DNA from: Fictibacillus nanhaiensis
GTDB taxonomy: Bacteria > Bacillota > Bacilli > Bacillales > Fictibacillaceae
Direction of reading: 5' to 3'
Assembly: GCA_017052515.1 (NCBI GenBank)
Contig: JAFHKR010000039.1
Coordinates: 310,001 to 374,000, forward strand
DNA: 64,000 bases
Below, piece after piece: positions 25,578 through 33,642 of the stretch. The position numbers and the translations under genes were made by a program. The notes under the pieces are model-generated. The model did not search any database, was not told the origin of the DNA, and saw nothing but the letters and a program-made list of their open reading frames with translations. The first letter of the stretch is position 1, and every line of letters begins with the position of its first letter.

Positions 25578-26444
25578 TTACACTCTCTTTCTAACGGCAA
25601 AGACGATCAAAACACCCCAAAGAATAAGGAAGGGCACCAAAGCGGACACTTCTGTAAACAAATCTACAGAAAAAAATTCGTTCAAAATGGTTCTTAAGTT
25701 CGTTATGATGATTAAGCCTCCAGCTAGGACACCTAATAGTGCTGGCTTTAGCTTTTGCACGAGCCATGCTGCAAAAGGAGCGGCAATGACCCCACCTAAC
25801 ATCATCGCGACAACGACCTGCCAAAGTAGAGTCTCCCAACCGATAAACAAAAAGAAACCGATAGAAGCTGATAATGAGACTGCAAATTCACTGAAGTTTA
25901 CAGAGCCGATTGCCTTACTAGGAGTAAGGTTCTTTTGTGTAAGCAGAATTGGAGTTGTTATGGGTCCCCATCCGCCCCCTCCTGTTGCATCCATAAAACC
26001 AGCGATGAGCCCCAATGGTCGATACATCCTTTTTTTAGCACTGCTCTCAGTAGAATCAGTTTCTATATTTACGTTCACTTTGATCCATAAGAAACGAAAC
26101 AATACGTAAAAGCCAAGTCCTAATAGAAATAAAGAGATATACGGTTTAATCAAGGTGGAAGGAATATAACTTAAAAAAGCAGCTCCTAAAAATGCGCCGA
26201 TAGCCCCTGGAATGACAAGCTTCTTCACCGTTTTCTTATCGACGTTTCCGAATTTAAGATGCGAGTAGCCTGAGACAGCTGAAGTCACAACTTCAGATAA
26301 GTGAACGGAAGCAGAAGCTAATGCAGGTGAGAAACCAGCAACTAACAAAAGAGTCGTAGAAGTAACTCCATATGCCATACCAAGAGAGCCGTCGATGAGT
26401 TGCGCCATGAGTCCGATCAGAGCAAGCATTACAATTTTTTTCAT
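25578..26444 (-). CDS. TSUP family (TauE/SafE) sulfite/organosulfonate exporter-like permease
   Basis: A 288-residue membrane protein with about eight hydrophobic segments in two homologous halves. The repeats are visible as LIDGSLGMAYGVTSTTLLL in the N-half and GFMDATGGGGWGPITTPILL in the C-half. AGGTCCTCC near the start (AAGGACCTTCTATG on the coding strand) precedes ATG 26444. TSUP members move sulfite, sulfonates or other small anions. No sulfur genes are adjacent, so the substrate is undetermined. Confidence 0.85.
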   Translation of the reverse strand: MKKIVMLALIGLMAQLIDGSLGMAYGVTSTTLLLVAGFSPALASASVHLSEVVTSAVSGYSHLKFGNVDKKTVKKLVIPGAIGAFLGAAFLSYIPSTLIKPYISLFLLGLGFYVLFRFLWIKVNVNIETDSTESSAKKRMYRPLGLIAGFMDATGGGGWGPITTPILLTQKNLTPSKAIGSVNFSEFAVSLSASIGFFLFIGWETLLWQVVVAMMLGGVIAAPFAAWLVQKLKPALLGVLAGGLIIITNLRTILNEFFSVDLFTEVSALVPFLILWGVLIVFAVRKRV

Positions 26445-26686
26445 AGAAGGTCCTCCAATTAAAGAGATTCTATAGATTATGTGGACAAATTGAGAATGCT
26501 ACAGGTCAAATGGTCAAGATTAAAAATTTTTTCTTTGTTATTTCATACAAAAAGAACTGAAATAATTGTTTTTTTTCTCATTTTTAGATACTCTAATAGA
26601 CAGTGTTGCAAGTAGAGGTTAATCCCCTTTATTTTGTGGAATAATACAAAACAGACTTAAATACATAAATTGGAGTGATATGTACA

Positions 26687-27583
26687 ATGGAAATCGGTTT
26701 AATCGGCCTTGGAAAAATGGGCTTCAATATGGCACTGAATATGAATGATAAAGGAAATACGGTTTTCGCTACAGATGTAAACAAAGATACAGTGAAAGAG
26801 ATCTCAGCAGAAGGTGTTAAAGGTGTTGACTCGATCGAAGAACTTGCTAATTCTTTTACAGGAAGAAAAGCGGTTATTCTTTTAGTTCCAGCTGGAGAAA
26901 TTGTTGACCAAGTTATCGAACAACTGAAGCCACATCTAACAGAAGGCGATATCATCGTTGATGCTGGTAACTCCATGTACAAGCACACTCTTCGCCGCTA
27001 TGAAGAACTAAAAGCAACAGGCATCCATCTTGTAGATGTTGGTACGAGTGGTGGAACTGATGGAGCTCGTTACGGTCTTTGTGCAATGATGGGTGGAGAT
27101 GACGATGCTGTTAACTACCTTGCTCCTCTATACGAAAAAATCTGTGTAGAAAAAGGATTTATGATCACTGGCCGTGCAGGTTCTGGTCATTTCTTGAAAA
27201 TGGTTCATAACGGAATCGAGTACGGGATGATGCAAGCGATCGGAGAAGGATTTGAGATCTTAGATAAAAGTGACTTCGATTACGACTATGAAGCGGTTTC
27301 TAGAGTATGGAACAATGGATCAGTTATTCGTAGCTGGCTGATCGAACTGATGGAGAACGCATTCAGCAAACAACCTAAACTTGAAGACATCCGCGGAGTG
27401 ATGAATTCTTCAGGTGAAGGAATCTGGACAGTTGAAGCTGCACTTGACTACCAAGCGTCAGCTCCAGTTATTGCATTGTCCCAATTCATGCGTTTCCGTT
27501 CATTAGAAGATGACACGTTCCACGGTAAAGTCGTTGCAGCGCTTCGTAACGAATTTGGTGGACATGCAGTCGTAAAAAAATAA
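26687..27583 (+). CDS. 6-phosphogluconate dehydrogenase (decarboxylating), short NAD-type
   Basis: A 298-residue oxidoreductase shorter than the ~470-residue canonical Gnd, matching the YqeC/GndA-like NAD-preferring class. The Rossmann motif GLIGLGKMGFNMA starts at residue ~4. The substrate site is seen as DVGTSGGTDGARYGLCAMMGGD, and the catalytic Lys-containing GSGHFLKMVHNGIEYGMMQAIGEG follows. A C-terminal helical dimerisation domain completes it. The start is ATG 26687, 9 nt after GGAGTG; the GTG four codons earlier lies in that site. It converts 6-phosphogluconate to ribulose-5-phosphate and CO2 in the pentose phosphate pathway. Confidence 0.9.
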   Translation: MEIGLIGLGKMGFNMALNMNDKGNTVFATDVNKDTVKEISAEGVKGVDSIEELANSFTGRKAVILLVPAGEIVDQVIEQLKPHLTEGDIIVDAGNSMYKHTLRRYEELKATGIHLVDVGTSGGTDGARYGLCAMMGGDDDAVNYLAPLYEKICVEKGFMITGRAGSGHFLKMVHNGIEYGMMQAIGEGFEILDKSDFDYDYEAVSRVWNNGSVIRSWLIELMENAFSKQPKLEDIRGVMNSSGEGIWTVEAALDYQASAPVIALSQFMRFRSLEDDTFHGKVVAALRNEFGGHAVVKK

Positions 27584-27597
27584 GCATACTTTGATGG

Positions 27598-27636
27598 AGA
27601 CCTCTAAGCTTGCACGGACAAGCGGAGGTCTTTCAT
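27598..27636 (+). terminator. Terminator of the phosphogluconate dehydrogenase gene
   Basis: AGACCTC (27598-27604) pairs with GAGGTCT (27625-27631), with an inner GCTTG/CAAGC pairing, followed by TTTCATT. Confidence 0.7.
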
Positions 27637-27695
27637 TATATTTTTACAAGTTAACATATACTATAGATGAAGAGACAAGAATAGGAGTTTTGATT

Positions 27696-28214
27696 ATGGA
27701 AGAAAAGTTTGTGCGCGAATCTCGTACGGTTAAATCCTCTGTAGTCCTGCCGCCCGATACAAATAATCACGGTACACTGTTCGGAGGAAAATTGATGGCT
27801 TATATTGATGATGTTGCCGCTATCTCTGCAATCCGACACGCACGAAAAAATGTAGTCACGGCATCAACGGATTCGGTTGATTTTTTACAGCCGATTAAAG
27901 AAGGTCATTCCGTTTGTTTAGAATCATTTGTGACGTGGACAAAAACAACGTCAATGGAAGTTTTCGTAAAGGTGATCTCAGAGAATTTATTGTCTGGTGA
28001 ACGAAAAGTTTGCGCAGTTTCCTTTCTCACGTTTGTCGCATTAGATGAAGAGGGTAAACCAACGCCAGTGCCAAAAGTCATACCAGAAACAGAAGAAGAA
28101 AAATGGCTCCACGAGCATGCTTCAGAACGAGCGGTAGCAAGGAAAAAACGTAGAGAAGAAAGTAAGAAATTAGCGAAAGAGTTCGGAGTAAAAAAACCGT
28201 GGGATCCCATGTGA
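27696..28214 (+). CDS. ykhA: Acyl-CoA thioesterase (hotdog fold, YkhA-like)
   Basis: A 172-residue hotdog-fold thioesterase of the cytosolic acyl-CoA hydrolase class. Family motifs are present: the PPDTNNHGTLFGGKLMAYIDDVAAISA core with the catalytic-helix Asn/Gly/Asp pattern, then DFLQPIKEGHSVCLES. A Lys/Arg-rich C-terminal tail ends KKPWDPM. The start is ATG 27696, 8 nt after ATAGGAG; the open frame runs 35 codons further upstream through the previous terminator and is rejected. Length and tail match B. subtilis YkhA. Confidence 0.9.
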   Translation: MEEKFVRESRTVKSSVVLPPDTNNHGTLFGGKLMAYIDDVAAISAIRHARKNVVTASTDSVDFLQPIKEGHSVCLESFVTWTKTTSMEVFVKVISENLLSGERKVCAVSFLTFVALDEEGKPTPVPKVIPETEEEKWLHEHASERAVARKKRREESKKLAKEFGVKKPWDPM

Positions 28215-28253
28215 GTATAAAGATATATTTTTAGCATTTTGCAGTTCATAAGA

Positions 28254-28386
28254 TTCGCATTTTGAAAATAAGATGCTATAATTAAGTTACCTTTTTCCAG
28301 CCAGGGATACAGAACCCTGGCATTTATACTGTTAATTGTTAAAGCCCCAGACCGTTTGTGAATGAAAACGATCTGGGGCTTTTTTG
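28254..28386 (+). ncRNA. Candidate small RNA between ykhA and the gerK-type operon
   Basis: An extended SigA-type promoter (TTCGCA 28254-28259, 17 nt, TGCTATAAT ending 28282) would start a transcript near 28289. It would contain a hairpin GCCAGGG/CCCTGGC (28300-28306 with 28315-28321) and stop at a strong terminator: AAAGCCCCAGACCG arm at 28341 onward pairing with CGATCTGGGGCTTT, then a T run ending at 28386. The predicted RNA is about 98 nt, begins with a C/U-rich segment (ACCUUUUUCC) and has no plausible reading frame. The terminator may instead only end ykhA; I recognise no known RNA family. Confidence 0.5.
28341..28386 (+). terminator. Strong intrinsic terminator
   Basis: The stem AAAGCCCCAGACCGTTT with AAAACGATCTGGGGCTTT has one mismatch and is followed by TTTTTTG. 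It isolates the gerK-type operon from upstream transcription. Confidence 0.9.
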
Positions 28387-28507
28387 TGTGCAATAAAAGC
28401 ATGAACGTATGATACCTATCAAAAGGTTAGAGCGGCATGGGAATATTACATAACCAAAGCATGTTGTGCAAATGCTAAGAAAAGTTTGGTAAAAAAGGGG
28501 GATGGTT

Positions 28508-30178
28508 ATGCGAAATAGAAGAAAACGTCCAATCATTAAAACTCATAAAAAGTTAACAGATATGTTGGCAGATAAAAAGCTTGATGATCCTTCTTCTCTT
28601 CGGTCAAAAATCATTTCTATGGAAACCTCAAGTAAGCAGGTAATAACAAAAAAGGTTGCCGGAGAGCTTAGTCCAGTTCTGCATGTAATGGTTGACAGGG
28701 TAAAGAACCTATTAGGTGAGCCTATGGATTTAATTGTTCGTGAGTTTGAGTTCGAGTTAGAACATAAGGTTACGGCAACCTTATTATTCTTAGAAGAAAT
28801 GAACGATCCTCAAATTTTAAATGAGTTCATTCTAGCACCATTGATGTCTCTGTCATCACACAAGCAATCTTCTCCAGTGCCAGTTGACCATGCATTACAC
28901 TACATTAAACAAAATGCATTAGCATTAGGAAGAGTTCTGGATGTTGAAACAGAAGATGAACTAGTTGAAGGTCTTCTTGCTGGGTTCAGTGTTCTATTGG
29001 TTGAAGGGAATACAAAGGGACTTAAACTAGGAACGACCGGTGGGAAGGTTAGGGGAATAGAAGAGCCTTCTTCTGAGGTCGTTATTCGTGGACCTAAAGA
29101 TTCGTTCACAGAGTCAATTAAAACAAATATCTCTTTAATAAGACGTAGGGTACGCTCTAAAGATATTAGAGTGGAAAAATTTATAATAGGAGAGGTCACA
29201 CATACGGATGTGGCGATTGTTTATCTAGAGAATATCGCAAATCCTCTATTGATTAATGAAATTAAAGAAAGAATAGAAGAAGTAAAGACAGACGGCTTGT
29301 TAGAATCCGGTCAACTTGAAGAGTTTATCCAAGATGAGACCGTTACGGTGTTTCCGCAATTTTTGAATACAGAACGGCCGGATGTGGTGATTGGAAATCT
29401 GCTCGAGGGCCGCGTAGGGATCATTATTAATGGAACACCGTTCGTACTCATCGCACCTGCACAATTTATACAGTTCTTTCAATCATCCGAAGACTATTAT
29501 ATGAGATATGACATCAGCACTTTTCTTCGTTTGTTGAGATTTTCAGTCTTTATTATTTCCTTGATCGCTCCATCCATCTATATTGCACTTACCACTTTTC
29601 ATCAAGCAATGATTCCAACGACTCTCTTGTTTGGGATCGCTGCTCAGCGTGAAGGTGTCCCTTTTCCGGCAATAGCAGAAGCATTAGTAATGGAGATTAC
29701 TTTTGAAATATTACGAGAAGCAGGCATTAGGATGCCACGTGCCGTAGGCGTAGCTGTTTCAATTGTGGGGGCTCTCGTTTTGGGACAAGCAGCAGTGCAA
29801 GCAGGTCTTGTATCCCCTGCTATGGTTATCGTTGTAGGAATTACAGCTGTGGCCAGCTTTGCGATTCCATCTTTCGCAGTTGCCACATCCGCTCGATTAT
29901 TACGCTTTCCGTTGATGTTGATCTCTTCTATCTTTGGCTTCTATGGGCTTACACTTGCTTTAATCGTGATTATCGCGCATTTAACAAGTTTAAGATCTTT
30001 TGGATATCCTTATTTGAGTCCTTTTGCTCCTATTCAAACAGAAGACCTAAAGGATAGTTTGTTTCGATTTCCAATAAAGAAGTTATTCAAAAGACCAGAG
30101 AAGCTTTCGAAACGTAACCAAACACGCACTCGCCCTTATTCTGTGAAGAAGAAAAGGGAGGAGGAAACAACACGTTGA
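28508..30178 (+). CDS. gerKA: Spore germination receptor A subunit (GerKA type)
   Basis: A 556-residue GerA-family A subunit of a nutrient germinant receptor in the spore inner membrane. A hydrophilic N-terminal ~300 residues (including GTTGGKVRGIEEPSSEVVIRGPKDSFTESIKTNISLIRRR) precede a C-terminal block of hydrophobic segments (FLRLLRFSVFIISLIAPSIYIALTTFHQAMIPT, ILREAGIRMPRAVG). The start is ATG 28508, 6 nt after AAAGGGGG; ATG 28502 abuts that site. The stop overlaps the next start. Assignment to the GerK rather than another GerA-type receptor is tentative. Forespore (SigG) expression is expected, but I did not find a convincing SigG promoter. Confidence 0.88.
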   Translation: MRNRRKRPIIKTHKKLTDMLADKKLDDPSSLRSKIISMETSSKQVITKKVAGELSPVLHVMVDRVKNLLGEPMDLIVREFEFELEHKVTATLLFLEEMNDPQILNEFILAPLMSLSSHKQSSPVPVDHALHYIKQNALALGRVLDVETEDELVEGLLAGFSVLLVEGNTKGLKLGTTGGKVRGIEEPSSEVVIRGPKDSFTESIKTNISLIRRRVRSKDIRVEKFIIGEVTHTDVAIVYLENIANPLLINEIKERIEEVKTDGLLESGQLEEFIQDETVTVFPQFLNTERPDVVIGNLLEGRVGIIINGTPFVLIAPAQFIQFFQSSEDYYMRYDISTFLRLLRFSVFIISLIAPSIYIALTTFHQAMIPTTLLFGIAAQREGVPFPAIAEALVMEITFEILREAGIRMPRAVGVAVSIVGALVLGQAAVQAGLVSPAMVIVVGITAVASFAIPSFAVATSARLLRFPLMLISSIFGFYGLTLALIVIIAHLTSLRSFGYPYLSPFAPIQTEDLKDSLFRFPIKKLFKRPEKLSKRNQTRTRPYSVKKKREEETTR

Positions 30179-31398
30179 AACTGTTAAAAAGTTGCCTATC
30201 CTTCAGTATCTGTCTTCTATTTCTCACAGGATGCTGGGATCAGAATGAACTGGATGAGCTTTCAATCGTAATGGGAATCGGAATTAACATCGATAAAAAA
30301 GGAGATCTGATCGTGACTTATCAAGTGGTCAATCCCACCGAAGTCGCACCAGGGATAACAGGGGCAGGAGGAGGAAAACAACCTGTTTTCACGGTTTATG
30401 AAACAAAGGGAAGAAACTTGATGGAAGCGACGAGAAAAGCAAGTAAACAAACTTCACGACGTTTGTTTTTTGCTCATGCAAGAATGCTTGTTTTCAGTGA
30501 GAAAATTGCAAAAGACAGCATATATCAAGCGGTCGATATGATCTCACGTGACCCGGAAGTTCGTTCGACGATTCAAGTTGTTGTTGCGAGAGGTACTACG
30601 CCATCGAAACTGTTAAGAACGTTTACCGCCATCGATAAAGTTACGTCTGATGAAGTGGCTACGATATTAAAGATCTCAGAGAAAAATTGGGGAGAAAACA
30701 TGCAACAAGATATTAATGAAGTGCTTCAATCCATTATTGATGAAGGCGGAGAACCGATTATCAATGGTATTAAAATTACGGGTGACAAAAAGTTGGCTGT
30801 AACAGCACAAAACTATGAAGTAGGTGACCCTGCGCGAGTACAGCTATCAGGTATGGGGGTTTTCAGAGATGGCAAGCTCAAAGGCTGGCTGGATGGTCCT
30901 GAAGCGAGAGGTGTTCTTTGGATAAAGGGGAAGCTTGTTAGTTCTGCGATCACCGTACCTTGTATGGGTAATGATAACGGCTATTCTATCGAGATTGTCC
31001 GTTCTAATACTGAGCTATCTGCAGATACTAAAGGGAAGATACCTTCTTTAGCGATTGAAGTATTTCCTGAAGCGAACATTGCTGAAGCGAACTGTGCAGT
31101 GAATCTAGAAAAACCTTCTGAGATTTTTAAAATCGAAAAGAAGTTAAACGGAGTCATTGAAAAAGAAATTGAAAATACGATAACAGCTGCACAAGATTTT
31201 AATAGCGATGTTCTTGGTTTTGGTGAATTGTTGTATCGAGAGAATCCGAAAAAATGGCGTAATGAATATAAACAGCACTACAAAGAAATCTTTCCACAGT
31301 TAAAAGTGGAGGTGAACGTTGATTCTCGTATTAGACGATCAGGTATTCGAACTTCACCGTTCTTATTTGAAGAAAAGAAAAAGAAAGAGGCTCCCTAA
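30175..31398 (+). CDS. gerKC: Spore germination receptor C subunit lipoprotein (GerKC type)
   Basis: A 407-residue Ger(x)C family lipoprotein. A short signal peptide ends in lipobox LTGC (Cys ~20) followed by WDQNELDELSIVMGIGIN, the classic GerC opening. FFAHARMLVFSEKIA and DPEVRSTIQVVVARG of domain 1 follow, with the C-terminal domain 3 (NPKKWRNEYKQHY). It starts at TTG 30175, overlapping the gerKA stop by 4 nt. It is anchored on the outer face of the spore inner membrane with the A and B subunits. Confidence 0.92.
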   Translation: MKLLKSCLSFSICLLFLTGCWDQNELDELSIVMGIGINIDKKGDLIVTYQVVNPTEVAPGITGAGGGKQPVFTVYETKGRNLMEATRKASKQTSRRLFFAHARMLVFSEKIAKDSIYQAVDMISRDPEVRSTIQVVVARGTTPSKLLRTFTAIDKVTSDEVATILKISEKNWGENMQQDINEVLQSIIDEGGEPIINGIKITGDKKLAVTAQNYEVGDPARVQLSGMGVFRDGKLKGWLDGPEARGVLWIKGKLVSSAITVPCMGNDNGYSIEIVRSNTELSADTKGKIPSLAIEVFPEANIAEANCAVNLEKPSEIFKIEKKLNGVIEKEIENTITAAQDFNSDVLGFGELLYRENPKKWRNEYKQHYKEIFPQLKVEVNVDSRIRRSGIRTSPFLFEEKKKKEAP

Positions 31399-32531
31399 TG
31401 AAGACCATCAAGATTGATGTTCAACAATACTTTATCATTATCGTTCTATTTGAACTTGGAAGTGCGATCCTTGTTGGTCTAGGAATGGATGCCGGCAGAG
31501 ATGCATGGATCGCGATACTATTAGGGATGATTTGCGGTATGTTTCTTTTTCTAGGTTATTATTTTCTTTATAAGCAGTTTCCTGAGCAATCTTTAACACA
31601 ATATGTAGAGATCTTGTTCGGCAAGTATGTTGGAAAGCTATTTGCTTTTTTATATCTCATGTACTTCATGTATCTAGCTGCTCGTGTTTTACGCGATTTT
31701 GGAAGCCTTCTGCTATCAGCTGTTTTTGTTCAAACACCGATTATTGTTGTAAATGCGCTTATGATTGCTACGATCGTCTATGTTCTCAAATTAGGTTTTG
31801 AAGTGCTAGTCCGAACAGGAGAGATCATATTCTCATTAGTCGTTCTATTAGGAGTTATTCTTGCTGTACTCGTACTATCAGCTGACTTAATGAAATACAA
31901 TTACCTTCTTCCCGTATTAGGTCAGGGATTCTTACCGGTCTTGAAGGCAGCGTTCCCAGTAACGCCTACTTTTCCTTTTGGAGAGATGGTGGTTTTTACG
32001 ATGCTGTTTCCTTATCTAAAAACAACAAAGCAAACGAAAGCACTCACAGTTGGTTTAATTGCGATATTACTGAGTGGTGTGATCTTAAGTGTAACAGTAG
32101 CGATGGACATTGCGATTTTAGGGGGACATGTTGCCACTCATGTCTACTTCCCATTACTTGCAGCAGTTGCGAAGATTAATTTAGGAGAATTTATACAACG
32201 ATTAGATGCGCTAGTGGTGTTCACCTTAATTATAGGAGGATTCTTCAAAATCTCTGTATTGTTCTATGTTGCCGTTAAAGCTACACAAGACATCTTCGGA
32301 GTAAAAGACGAAAAAAAGCTTATCGGTCCGATCGGTATTGTATTAATCCTTTCATCCATTGTCATTGCAGCTAACTATGTAGAACATATTACGGAAGGTT
32401 TGAAGATCGTTCCACATTTTATCCATATTCCGTTTCAAGTTGTTTTACCGAGTCTGTTCATTATTGTATGCTTGATGAGAAGAAAGAAACTTAAACATTT
32501 TGTTTCTTCTCCATCCACATCGAGAGAATAA
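31398..32531 (+). CDS. gerKB: Spore germination receptor B subunit (GerKB type)
   Basis: A 377-residue permease-like GerB subunit of the APC superfamily with about ten hydrophobic segments. Typical stretches are ILVGLGMDAGRDAWIAILLGM, YLMYFMYLAARVLRDFG and the TPTFPFGEMVVF region. This subunit is thought to carry germinant specificity. The ATG shares its A with the gerKC TAA stop, so the order is A-C-B with full coupling. Its last 41 nt overlap the 3' end of the convergent small membrane protein gene. Confidence 0.92.
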   Translation: MKTIKIDVQQYFIIIVLFELGSAILVGLGMDAGRDAWIAILLGMICGMFLFLGYYFLYKQFPEQSLTQYVEILFGKYVGKLFAFLYLMYFMYLAARVLRDFGSLLLSAVFVQTPIIVVNALMIATIVYVLKLGFEVLVRTGEIIFSLVVLLGVILAVLVLSADLMKYNYLLPVLGQGFLPVLKAAFPVTPTFPFGEMVVFTMLFPYLKTTKQTKALTVGLIAILLSGVILSVTVAMDIAILGGHVATHVYFPLLAAVAKINLGEFIQRLDALVVFTLIIGGFFKISVLFYVAVKATQDIFGVKDEKKLIGPIGIVLILSSIVIAANYVEHITEGLKIVPHFIHIPFQVVLPSLFIIVCLMRRKKLKHFVSSPSTSRE

Positions 32532-32721
32532 ATGTCAGGATAGGTAACAGTATCAGAGCGATAACTAGGAAATATTCCACCTTGTCCACATAGTGAAAGA
32601 ATGACATAAATGATCTTTTTAGCACGGTAGCAGGCGCAATTCCTAAGAACCAATCGATCGTGATGAGTATTGAGAACATACTGAATAATAAAATGAGATA
32701 AATAAGTACAGGATTTTTCAT
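32491..32721 (-). CDS. Small two-TM membrane protein, convergent with gerKB
   Basis: A 76-residue protein with two hydrophobic segments (residues ~4-27, VLIYLILLFSMFSILITIDWFLGI; ~50-70, YFLVIALILLPILTFILSMW) and a short basic C-terminus. AGGAGG lies 8 nt before ATG 32721; the GTG three codons earlier is less well placed. I do not recognise a named family. Its position at the end of a germinant receptor operon recalls the small D subunits of some GerA-type receptors, which are also two-TM proteins, but those are usually co-directional. The match is suggestive only. Confidence 0.7.
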   Translation of the reverse strand: MKNPVLIYLILLFSMFSILITIDWFLGIAPATVLKRSFMSFFHYVDKVEYFLVIALILLPILTFILSMWMEKKQNV

Positions 32722-32795
32722 TGTGTACACCTCCTGTTATTAGTTTTAACACGATTGACTTCCTTATCCATTCCCTGAAGTTGAGGTGATGAGTT

Positions 32796-33443
32796 TTGTG
32801 TGGGCGATATATGCTTTACTACGACAAAGATGTGATCATTGATGCCTTTAATCTAGAAAATGATTTTGATTACGATGAACGCTTCAATATTGCACCGAGC
32901 CAGCAAGTCCTCTCTGTAATAAAAGCTAGTACTGGTAATAGGGCTGGATACATGAAATGGGGACTTGTCCCAGGTTGGGCGAAAGATCCGAAAATAGGAA
33001 ATAAGTTAATGAATGCCAGAAGCGAGACCGTTTCTGATAAACCAAGCTTTAAAGATTCATTTCATCAAAAAAGGTGTTTGATTCCTGCAAGCGGGTTCTA
33101 CGAATGGGTGGCAGAAGACGATAGCACTAAAAAGTATCCATTGCAATTTAGCTTGAAAGATAAAAAACCGTTTGCATTTGCAGGCATTTGGTCAAGGTGG
33201 ATCGGGGAAGTCAACGGTCAACAAGAAGAAAGAATAACCTGTTCGATCTTGACGAAAGCGTCAAATGCATCGATGATAAAATATCATCATCGGATGCCGG
33301 TGATGTTAGAGCCGATGGCTGGAGAAGAATGGCTGAATCGCTCAGCAGGGAAGGATAAATTACTTGCTATCCTAAAAGACAACGATCCTGAACTATTTGC
33401 TGAGCAAGTGACTTTAAATTTAAGCGTTCATAGAACGAACTGA
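32796..33443 (+). CDS. SRAP domain protein (HMCES/YedK-like, YoqW/YoaM family)
   Basis: A 215-residue SOS-response-associated peptidase-family protein that crosslinks to abasic sites in single-stranded DNA. MCGRYML places the catalytic Cys2 directly after the initiator Met. NIAPSQQVLSVI, NARSETVSDKPSFKDSFHQKRCLIPASGFYEW (active-site Asn and Glu) and KYHHRMPVML (active-site His) follow in the expected order. The start is TTG 32796, with GAGGTG at 7 nt, and is fixed by the Cys2 requirement. No SOS box was identified upstream. Confidence 0.93.
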   Translation: MCGRYMLYYDKDVIIDAFNLENDFDYDERFNIAPSQQVLSVIKASTGNRAGYMKWGLVPGWAKDPKIGNKLMNARSETVSDKPSFKDSFHQKRCLIPASGFYEWVAEDDSTKKYPLQFSLKDKKPFAFAGIWSRWIGEVNGQQEERITCSILTKASNASMIKYHHRMPVMLEPMAGEEWLNRSAGKDKLLAILKDNDPELFAEQVTLNLSVHRTN

Positions 33444-33642
33444 CTGTTTTTTGATCAAAGTTTGATCGGAAGAACGGTCTTTTTTTATATGCGGCATAAT
33501 CCATGAGTCCTATATTGTAAATTCTTTGTAAGTCTTTCTAACTGTTTTAATATAAAACTAACAATTGAATCGACAAAATTGTGTTATATTTTTCATGGAT
33601 TTACTATGTTTTACATACTATTAGTGGGGCAGGTGGAACGAT

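Noticed and set aside
25561-26109. 182-codon plus-strand frame opposite the TauE/SafE gene
   Set aside because: It is antisense to a well-supported membrane protein gene and has no ribosome site or family resemblance.
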